Assembly: GCA_025774425.1 (NCBI GenBank)
Contig: JALGWA010000015.1
Location: 1-11,725, forward strand
Length of the DNA: 11,725 nt
From: a bacterium
Lineage (GTDB): Bacteria > Arandabacterota > Arandabacteria > Arandabacterales > JALGWA01
Direction: 5' to 3'
Below the pieces are notes generated by a model. The model did not search any database. It saw only the letters and a list, made by a program, of their open reading frames with translations, and was not told the origin of the DNA. Of this stretch, positions 6,089 through 11,725 are shown one piece after another; positions within the stretch are counted from its first letter, which is position 1, and the number at the start of each line of letters is the position of its first letter. The translations under genes and the position numbers were made by a program.

Positions 6089-7797
6089 TGGCCGCTCGCA
6101 ACACCCGCAGGGTGATGGTCCTGGGGCTCGACGGCGCGACGTGGACGCTGTTGCGCCGTTTCGCCGAGGACGGCACCATGCCCAATCTCGCGTCGTTCAT
6201 CGAAAGGGGCTGCACTGCCGATCTCATCACCATGGTGCCGCCGGTCACGGCGACGGCATGGTCGAGTTTCGTGACCGGCCTCAACCCGGGCAAGCACGGC
6301 GTGTTCGAGTTCCTGCTGCGCAAGAAGGCGCTCGTCGAGGAGGCGCGGTCCGCGCGCAACCCCTTCGGCGAGGTGCCCGTGAACTCGGCCCTGAGAGACG
6401 GCATCCCCGTTTGGGACCTCGTCGGGGAAGCAGGTCTCAAGTCCGTCGTCAAGGGCGTGCCGATCACCTATCCGCCGGCCAAGATCGAGGGCTTCATGTT
6501 GAGCGGGTTCCTGACCCCCTTCGGCAGGCGCGACTTCACGCAGCCACCCGGCCTTCTCGATGAGATCGAGGCGGAGTTCGGGCCCTACAGACTCTATCAC
6601 CGGCAGGTCTATTCCCGCCGCGGCGTGGGAGACGTTCTCGACGAACTGCATGACGTTCTCGACTTCGACATCAAGGTCACACGCTATCTCATGGGGAGGA
6701 TAGACTGGAGCCTCTTCATCTCCCATTTCTGGGGCACCGACCGCGCCTCGCACGAGCTCTGGCATCTCCTCGACGAGACCCACCCTCGCCATGACCGCGA
6801 GGAGGCGCTGAGGTACGGGCCGCGGCTCAGGGCCTTCTACTCGGCCCTCGATGAAGGCCTGGCCGGCATAGTCGGCGATGCGGAGGGCTCCGACATAATC
6901 GTGATGTCCGACCACGGCTTCGGTCCGATACACACGTTCCTCTCCTTCAACACGTGGCTGGCCGGCCAGGGCCTGCTCAGGTTCAAGTCCGGCGTCATGA
7001 CCTCGCTCAAGCGGGCGGCATACAGGCTGGGTTTCACCCCGACATCGCTCTACAGGCTGTCGATGGCCCTGGGCCTGGCTAAGTACAGGCTGTCCGGCGG
7101 ATTCCACTCGCGCCAGAAGATGCAGATGCTCATCCACAGGTTCTTCCTGTCGCTCGCCGACGTCGACTGGAGCGTGACCCGCGCATACTCGCGCGGCAAC
7201 TACGGCCAGATATACGTCAACCTCAAGGGCCGCGAGCCCTGGGGGGCGGTCGAACCCGGGGCCGAGTACGAGGCCGTGCGCGAGGACGTCAGGAAGCGTC
7301 TTCTCGCGGAGACCGACCCGGCGACCGGGGAGAACCTCTTCGACAGGGTGTACTTCAGAGAGGAGGTCTACGAGGGACCGTATGTCGACGAGGCGCCCGA
7401 CATCGTCTTCATACCCAGGGACATGAGATACAAGGCCCTCGGCACCCTGGACTTCACCAGCGCCAGTTTCATGGAGCCGGTCTACGGCAATTCCGGCGAC
7501 CACAGGATGAACGGCGTATTCCTGGGCCTCGGTCCCGGCTTCGCCCGGGGCGGGCGCATCGAGCGCCTATCTATTCTGGACATCGCCCCGACCGTCCTGT
7601 ATCTTCTTGGATTGCCCGTTCCGCGCGCCATGGACGGCCGGATAGCCGAGGAGGCCCTCGAGGAGGGCCGTCTCGCGCGGCGGAGGCCCGAATTCGTCGA
7701 CAGGGACCTTCTCGGGAGAACCGGCGTGGGGCGCATGGAAGGCGAGGACCGCGACGACATCAGGCGGCGCCTCGAGGGCATGGGGTACATAGGTTAG
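6088..7797 (+). CDS. AP-superfamily phosphohydrolase/phosphodiesterase (COG3379-like)
   Basis: This 569-residue protein of the alkaline phosphatase superfamily resembles the type I phosphodiesterase/nucleotide pyrophosphatase and 'predicted phosphohydrolase or phosphomutase' groups. The bimetal site looks complete: Asp15 in VLGLDGATW, a Thr nucleophile in PPVTATAWSS (Thr54 or Thr56), Asp218 and His222 in GTDRASHELWH, Asp275-His276 in MSDHGFG, and His472 in GDHRMNG. TGLNPGKHG (63-71) is also family-typical. An insert of roughly 75 residues (about 295-370) follows the DHG motif, and the protein ends in GMGYIG, a C-terminal pattern I recall from relatives. No signal peptide or membrane segment is visible, so it should be cytosolic. 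The ATG overlaps the glyS stop by one base, and GGAG 8 bases upstream supports it. The open frame extends further upstream, but only inside glyS. The substrate is unknown; the neighbours point to glycan or lipid-linked sugar metabolism. Confidence 0.88.
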   Translation: MAARNTRRVMVLGLDGATWTLLRRFAEDGTMPNLASFIERGCTADLITMVPPVTATAWSSFVTGLNPGKHGVFEFLLRKKALVEEARSARNPFGEVPVNSALRDGIPVWDLVGEAGLKSVVKGVPITYPPAKIEGFMLSGFLTPFGRRDFTQPPGLLDEIEAEFGPYRLYHRQVYSRRGVGDVLDELHDVLDFDIKVTRYLMGRIDWSLFISHFWGTDRASHELWHLLDETHPRHDREEALRYGPRLRAFYSALDEGLAGIVGDAEGSDIIVMSDHGFGPIHTFLSFNTWLAGQGLLRFKSGVMTSLKRAAYRLGFTPTSLYRLSMALGLAKYRLSGGFHSRQKMQMLIHRFFLSLADVDWSVTRAYSRGNYGQIYVNLKGREPWGAVEPGAEYEAVREDVRKRLLAETDPATGENLFDRVYFREEVYEGPYVDEAPDIVFIPRDMRYKALGTLDFTSASFMEPVYGNSGDHRMNGVFLGLGPGFARGGRIERLSILDIAPTVLYLLGLPVPRAMDGRIAEEALEEGRLARRRPEFVDRDLLGRTGVGRMEGEDRDDIRRRLEGMGYIG

Positions 7798-7804
7798 AGG
7801 AGGG

Positions 7805-7810
7805 TGAGGG
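7805..7810 (+). promoter_or_regulatory. Ribosome binding site choosing ATG 7819 for the GT2 gene
   Basis: TGAGGG lies 8 bases before ATG 7819. A stronger GAGGAGG at 7797-7803 directly abuts the in-frame GTG at 7804 without a spacer, so that GTG is a poor start. The ATG also starts the protein immediately before the family-typical ISFVLPAYNEE strand. Confidence 0.5.
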
Positions 7811-7818
7811 CAGAGACC

Positions 7819-8538
7819 ATGGGCAAGCCGATCTCATTCGTGCTCCCCGCCTACAATGAAGAAGACAACATCGAGAGGGCGGTTACGGCCGTCGTCGAGG
7901 TCGCCGGGACGCTCGATCTCGACGACTACGAGGTGATAGTCGTCAACGACGGGAGCACCGACGGGACGGCGGAGATCATGGACCGACTGGCCGCCGCCGA
8001 TCCCCATGTCCGGCCGATCCACCAGCCGACCAACCTGGGTTACGCCGACGCGCTGAAGGCCGGGTTCGCCGCCGCCCGCATGGGACTCATCTTCTATACC
8101 GACTCCGACCTGCAGTTCGACGTGAGGGAGGTCAAGAACTTCCTGCCGGCGAGCGAGGATTACGATATCGTGTGCGGTTTCAGGATATACCGGTACGACC
8201 CCTTGACGCGCCTCTTCCTCGCATGGGGCTACAATCTTCTGGCGAGGACGATATTCAGACTGCGGGTCAGAGACATAGACTGCGCCTTCAAGCTCTTCCG
8301 GAGAGAGGTCTTCGACGTCATCGAGATAAGGTCGAAGAAGTTCTTCGTCGACACCGAGATTCTGGCCAAGGCGAGGTACCACGGCTTCAGAATGACCGAG
8401 ATCGGGGTCCGCCATTATCCCCGGGCAGGCGGCGCCAGCACCGTGAGACCCAGCCACGTCTTCTCCACGCTCAGGGAGCTGGCGAGGATCTGGGCCGAGA
8501 TATACCTCGGCCTCGGCGGGGAAAAGCGAGGAACATGA
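7819..8538 (+). CDS. Family 2 glycosyltransferase, DPM1/polyprenyl-phosphate type
   Basis: This 239-residue GT-A fold enzyme resembles dolichyl/polyprenyl-phosphate mannosyltransferases, which move a sugar from a nucleotide donor onto a lipid phosphate at the cytosolic membrane face. Motifs seen are FVLPAYNEEDNI (7-18), VVNDGSTDGT for nucleotide binding (41-50), the metal-binding DSD followed by LQF (95-100), DIDCAFKLFRR (152-162), the DTEI acceptor/catalytic region (178-181) and HYPRAGGAST (199-208). No C-terminal membrane helices are present, unlike ArnC/GtrB types, so it is probably peripheral. The start is ATG 7819 on ribosome-site grounds; GTG 7804 would add five residues. The stop overlaps the next gene's start in ATGA, a sign of coupled translation. 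The GT-C proteins downstream are natural users of its lipid-linked product. The sugar and lipid specificity cannot be read from the sequence. Confidence 0.9.
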   Translation: MGKPISFVLPAYNEEDNIERAVTAVVEVAGTLDLDDYEVIVVNDGSTDGTAEIMDRLAAADPHVRPIHQPTNLGYADALKAGFAAARMGLIFYTDSDLQFDVREVKNFLPASEDYDIVCGFRIYRYDPLTRLFLAWGYNLLARTIFRLRVRDIDCAFKLFRREVFDVIEIRSKKFFVDTEILAKARYHGFRMTEIGVRHYPRAGGASTVRPSHVFSTLRELARIWAEIYLGLGGEKRGT

Positions 8539-10934
8539 CGGAACGCGGCAAAGACGCTCTGGCGATCGCCCTCCTCATCGCAGTGATCACGGTCTTTTTC
8601 TCCCCGGAGGTCTTCACCGACAGGACTCTCGTCACCTACCGCCTGGTCAACGCTTTCCCGTGGCGTTCGGAGGCGACGCCCGCCGAGCTGGCGGAGGCTT
8701 CCGTCACCTCGGACTGCGCCTTCTCCTACTTGCCGAGGCGGGTGTTTGCGACGCGGATGATCCGGGCCGGGGAGGTTCCCCTGTGGAATCCCCACCAGTT
8801 CTGCGGCGCGCCGTTTCTCGCCGACTACCAGTCGGCGGTCCTCTATCCCGTCAACCTCGCGCTCTATTCCGTCGACCCGTTCACCCAGATGGACCTTTAC
8901 ATCTACATCCACTTCCTGGTGGCGGCCGTTTTCACCTACCTGTTCGCCAGGAGGCTCGGCGTCTCGCCGGGAGGCTCACTCGTCTCCGCGTTCGCCTTCA
9001 CCTTTTCGGGCTTCATGGCGACGCGCTACGGCCAGCCGACTTTCGTCTCGACGGCGGCGTGGATACCGGCGGTCTTGTTCTTCGGCGAGGGGCTGGTGCA
9101 GAGGCCGTGCCTGCGGCGCGCCGGCATGCTGGCGGGCGCCGTCGCCATGTGCATTCTCGCGGGGTTTCCGCAGATCGTCCTCCTCGCCGTTTACGGCCTG
9201 GTGCTCTACATGATCCTCAGGGTGGCGCTGCTCAGGGGAAGGGGAAGCCGGATGCGCCTCGCCGTCTTCGGCCTGCTCGCGTTCTCGATCGCAGTGGGCG
9301 GCCTCGTGGCGGCCTTCCAGCTGCTTCCGACGTATGAGCTGAGCACGTACTCCTACCGCAAGGCCCTGCCCTACGAGATGATACTGAGCAGCGCGCATCA
9401 CCGGCTCGTCGCCCTCAAGTACTTCGTCCCGGACGCGCTCGGGCATCCCCTCGATCGCGAAGTCGGCGTCGTGAGCAAGGGGCTCGCGAAGGTCGACATC
9501 CCTTACGGTTTCAACCAGAACTACGTCGGCACGACGGGCTATGTGGGGGTTCTGACCCTCGTCCTCGCCCTTCTGGCCCTCGTGCGGCCGCGGCGCAGCA
9601 TGCTGCCCTTCATCGTACTCGCAGGCCTGGCCCTCGCCGCCGTGTTCGGAACGCCCGTCCTCAGGGTCTTCTACTGTCTGCTTCCGGGGTTCAAGTTCTC
9701 GAGGATAGACCGCATCGTTGTCATGTACATGTTCGGTGTCTCCATGCTCGCCGGCTTCGGCTTCGACCTGGGGTCAGAGCTCAAAATGCACAGTGCTCTG
9801 ACCCCACGCTCCGACAGGCGCAACATGGTCGCGGCGGCCGCCTTCGGGATCTTCGCCGTCGTGCTGGGAATGTGGCTCAGGACCTCGGGCGCGGAGGCCA
9901 TAGTCCGGGCTACGGACGGCTACGTAGGCATCGACGTCTTCCGCCCGTACTTGGCCGCGAAAGCCGCGGCCTTCATGGCGTTCGCCCTCATCGCGACGAT
10001 CTTCGTCATGCTCTCCGGCTTCAGGCCCATGTCGGCGAGGACGTTCACGATCGTTGCGCTTTGCATCCTGCTTGCAGACCTTCTCCCTTTCGCGGCGAGG
10101 TTCAAGGTGTCGCAGCGGGCTGACGAGGTATTGCCGCCGAGCGAGTTCGTGGAGGTGCTCCCCGCGAAGACCGGGAGGTCGAGAATAGTGAAATACGCCG
10201 CCGACGTGCTGCCGGCGAGTACGCCGACGCTGCTCGGGATCGACGACGTGCACGGGTACAACGCCCTCAACATCGACCACTATATCGAGGTGCTCGGCGC
10301 CGTCGACAGCACGGTCATTTCCACCGAGAACGCCGCGCTCCGCAGGCGGATCGGCCCGCTCTCTTCGAAGAAGGCCCTCGGGTCGCCCGTGCTGGACATG
10401 ATGAACGCGGCCTACATCCTGACGGCCGTGCTCATACAGGGCAAGGGGCAGCCGGTGAGGGTGAACAACGAGGGGGTGCTCCCCAGGGCCTACCTGGTCG
10501 CCGGCGCCCACTGGTTCGGAACTTATGACGAGGTACTCGACTATATGAAGACGGGACGGTTCGACCCCCGGAGAGAGGTTCTTCTCGTGGGGGAGGGCGC
10601 GGCGGCGTGCGACTCCGTTGCGGCCCCCGGCCGGGTCGGCATCGTGTCCTACCGGCCGCATGAGGTCGTGATGGGCGCTGAAGCCGCCGGAGACTGCTAT
10701 CTTTTCATCTCGGATACATACTATCCCGGCTGGAAGGCGACGGTCGACGGCAGTGAGACCCCCGTGTTGAGGGCGAACTATGCTTTTCGCGCGCTGTCCG
10801 TCCCCGAGGGAAAGCACGAGGTGCGCATGTTTTTCGATTCCGCTTCCTTCCGCATCGGCATCATCCTGTCCATAGCGGGCCTCGTTCTTCTCGCGGTTCT
10901 GCTGGTGTCCAAACCGTCATCCGCCGGTCTGTGA
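8535..10934 (+). CDS. YfhO-family polytopic membrane protein (GT-C-like)
   Basis: This 799-residue protein has many hydrophobic helices (first at about 8-23, then repeatedly through 120-520, and a last one at about 773-792). It belongs to the YfhO family of GT-C-like membrane proteins; B. subtilis YfhO has been linked to lipoteichoic-acid glycosylation. Family marks are Asp60 in the first large extracytoplasmic loop, GEVPLWNPHQFCGAPF (79-94) followed by YQSAVLYP, and a C-terminal soluble domain (about 525-770). That domain contains ISDTYYPGWKATVDG (725-739) and LRANYAFRALSVPEGKHEV (745-763). It starts at ATG 8535, overlapping the GT2 stop by four bases, with GAGG just upstream. Residues 412-424 (LGSELKMHSALTP) are encoded by a perfect inverted repeat and look like an in-frame insertion in an inter-helix loop. 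It probably uses a polyprenyl-phosphate sugar donor; the acceptor is unknown. Confidence 0.87.
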   Translation: MTERGKDALAIALLIAVITVFFSPEVFTDRTLVTYRLVNAFPWRSEATPAELAEASVTSDCAFSYLPRRVFATRMIRAGEVPLWNPHQFCGAPFLADYQSAVLYPVNLALYSVDPFTQMDLYIYIHFLVAAVFTYLFARRLGVSPGGSLVSAFAFTFSGFMATRYGQPTFVSTAAWIPAVLFFGEGLVQRPCLRRAGMLAGAVAMCILAGFPQIVLLAVYGLVLYMILRVALLRGRGSRMRLAVFGLLAFSIAVGGLVAAFQLLPTYELSTYSYRKALPYEMILSSAHHRLVALKYFVPDALGHPLDREVGVVSKGLAKVDIPYGFNQNYVGTTGYVGVLTLVLALLALVRPRRSMLPFIVLAGLALAAVFGTPVLRVFYCLLPGFKFSRIDRIVVMYMFGVSMLAGFGFDLGSELKMHSALTPRSDRRNMVAAAAFGIFAVVLGMWLRTSGAEAIVRATDGYVGIDVFRPYLAAKAAAFMAFALIATIFVMLSGFRPMSARTFTIVALCILLADLLPFAARFKVSQRADEVLPPSEFVEVLPAKTGRSRIVKYAADVLPASTPTLLGIDDVHGYNALNIDHYIEVLGAVDSTVISTENAALRRRIGPLSSKKALGSPVLDMMNAAYILTAVLIQGKGQPVRVNNEGVLPRAYLVAGAHWFGTYDEVLDYMKTGRFDPRREVLLVGEGAAACDSVAAPGRVGIVSYRPHEVVMGAEAAGDCYLFISDTYYPGWKATVDGSETPVLRANYAFRALSVPEGKHEVRMFFDSASFRIGIILSIAGLVLLAVLLVSKPSSAGL
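9769..9806. repeat. Perfect 12-bp inverted repeat with 14-base AT-rich loop inside the YfhO-family gene
   Basis: The arms are TGGGGTCAGAGC (9769-9780) and GCTCTGACCCCA (9795-9806), exact reverse complements. The spacer TCAAAATGCACAGT (9781-9794) is AT-rich in an otherwise GC-rich gene. The element adds no stop and keeps the frame. GGGGTCAG-type palindromes are, from memory, common dispersed repeats in environmental proteobacterial and candidate-phylum genomes, often linked to REP-associated (Y1/IS200-like) transposases. No transposase gene lies in this window and I see no second copy. It is not a terminator: it is intragenic and has no T-tract. Confidence 0.8.
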
Positions 10935-11725
10935 GGTTGGAGTTGGCTGCATTCCGCAACGTGCTCAAGAAGCCGCATCTCCTCGTCTTCGTCCTCGGAC
11001 TCATCTATTTCCTGCCGCTCGCCAGGTACGGTCTTCCCTACGACGAGGGCTACGTCCTCGACGGCGTGGAGAAGATCATGGAAGGCCAGGTCATATACCG
11101 CGATTTCTATCACACGTACGCCCCCGGCAGGTTCTATCTCATGGCCGCGGCCTTCAGCGCCGCCGGCAGACACATCTACGTCGAGCGGGGCGTGTTCGCG
11201 CTGCTCCAGGCCCTCAAGTGCATGCTCGCCTTTCTGATCGTGAGCAAGATGACCCGGAGCAGGTGGGCCTACCTGGCGCCGGCCCTCGTCGCAGCGGCTC
11301 CCGGGCCCTGGCACAAGGTCTTCTTCTCGAGTCTCGGGCTGCTCTCGGTGTATGCCGTCATGTGGGCGCTCGAGGGCGACGCGCCGCGCCGGTATGTGCT
11401 TGCCGGCCTCGTCGCCGGCGCATGCGCCGTCTTCAGGCAGGATGCAGCCGGCTTCGCCGCCATCGGAGGAGCCGCGGCCGTCGCCGTCTATCATGTGAAG
11501 GAGAAGCGCGGCGTCGGCGGCATTGTCCGGCGGTGGCTGTGGTTCGCAGCCGGGTCCGCGGCCGTCGTAGGGGCGGTCCTCGTGTGGTTCCATTCGCGCG
11601 GAGCCCTGGGCGCGATGATTCATGACATCACCGTCGAGGGCATGAGGGACAACATGACCAACCGCATCCCCTATCCGCCCCTCGGCACCGTGAGCGGTTT
11701 CGATGTGACGTACATGCTGCGCCTC
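10931..11725 (+). CDS. ArnT/PMT-like GT-C membrane glycosyltransferase (3'-truncated by window edge)
   Basis: The frame stays open from here to the last base, giving 265 codons without a stop, so the C-terminal part lies outside. After a short basic N-terminus comes a membrane segment (about residues 16-34). The typical first-loop motif YDEGYVLDG follows (37-45, acidic DE expected to be catalytic), then EGQVIYRDFYHTYAPG (51-66). This matches the pattern DE...G..pYrDf..pPg of dolichol/polyprenol-phosphate-dependent transferases. Several Ala/Val/Leu-rich helices follow. Start choice is uncertain: GTG 10931 overlaps the upstream TGA in GTGA but has no ribosome site; TTG 10943 has GAGG 6 bases upstream and would shorten the protein by four residues. 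It probably transfers a sugar from a lipid donor to a surface molecule, possibly using the product of the nearby GT2 enzyme. Confidence 0.8.
   Translation, partial: MRLELAAFRNVLKKPHLLVFVLGLIYFLPLARYGLPYDEGYVLDGVEKIMEGQVIYRDFYHTYAPGRFYLMAAAFSAAGRHIYVERGVFALLQALKCMLAFLIVSKMTRSRWAYLAPALVAAAPGPWHKVFFSSLGLLSVYAVMWALEGDAPRRYVLAGLVAGACAVFRQDAAGFAAIGGAAAVAVYHVKEKRGVGGIVRRWLWFAAGSAAVVGAVLVWFHSRGALGAMIHDITVEGMRDNMTNRIPYPPLGTVSGFDVTYMLRL

Noticed and set aside
5893..7503. 536-codon open frame on the - strand opposite the AP-family gene
   Set aside because: The opposite strand encodes a complete metal-site protein; the antisense product shows no motif or plausible ribosome site.
7804..7818. GTG at 7804 as the GT2 start
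   Set aside because: The strong GAGGAGG directly abuts it without a spacer, whereas ATG 7819 has TGAGGG at 8 bases and begins right before the conserved first strand.
8264..8275. GGGTCAGAG in the GT2 gene, considered as a half copy of the palindrome at 9769-9806
   Set aside because: Only nine bases match, there is no facing arm nearby, and it encodes ordinary conserved GT2 sequence just before DIDCAFKLF.
8172..8534. Upstream extension of the YfhO-family frame into the GT2 gene
   Set aside because: It is an Arg-rich out-of-frame shadow of the GT2 gene. The ATGA overlap at 8535 and the hydrophobic N-terminus after it mark the real start.

Overview
The window is a gene-dense stretch of a high-GC bacterial genome. 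Ten protein-coding genes all lie on the + strand, with gaps of 21 bases or less and several stop/start overlaps. I see no promoter, terminator, RNA gene, CRISPR array or transposase gene. The simplest reading is one long transcription unit, or part of one, that enters from before base 1 and leaves after base 11725.

Region 1 (1-6088) is housekeeping: the 3' part of ybeY (rRNA maturation endoribonuclease), a CorC/CNNM-type membrane protein with CBS domains, a DUF502 membrane protein, recO (recombinational repair), and glyQ and glyS (alpha and beta subunits of the tetrameric glycyl-tRNA synthetase). The order ybeY ... recO-glyQ-glyS recalls the Firmicutes order ybeY-cdd-era-recO-glyQS, but here corC and the DUF502 gene occupy the place of era.

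Region 2 (6088-11725) looks like a surface-glycan or lipid-linked glycosylation module. It holds a cytosolic AP-superfamily phosphohydrolase/phosphodiesterase, a soluble DPM1-like family 2 glycosyltransferase, a YfhO-family polytopic membrane protein and the 5' part of an ArnT/PMT-like GT-C glycosyltransferase. The likely logic, which is inference, is that the GT2 enzyme loads a sugar onto a polyprenyl phosphate and the two membrane proteins use such donors on the far side of the membrane. The AP-family enzyme's substrate is unknown. The module is fused to the housekeeping genes by a one-base TGATG overlap between glyS and the phosphodiesterase gene.

The most unusual feature is a perfect 12-bp inverted repeat with an AT-rich 14-base loop (9769-9806) inside the YfhO-family gene. 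It is read through in frame and looks like a small REP/MITE-like palindrome that landed in a loop between membrane helices.

Organism: the two-subunit GlyRS says bacterium. The YbeY metal motif H-x3-H-x5-D and its surrounding sequence resemble Bacteroidota-type YbeY, yet Bacteroidota normally carry single-chain GlyRS. With the high GC and frequent AGG and ATA codons, this suggests an uncultured lineage near the FCB group (for example Krumholzibacteriota- or Eisenbacteria-like). This placement is tentative.
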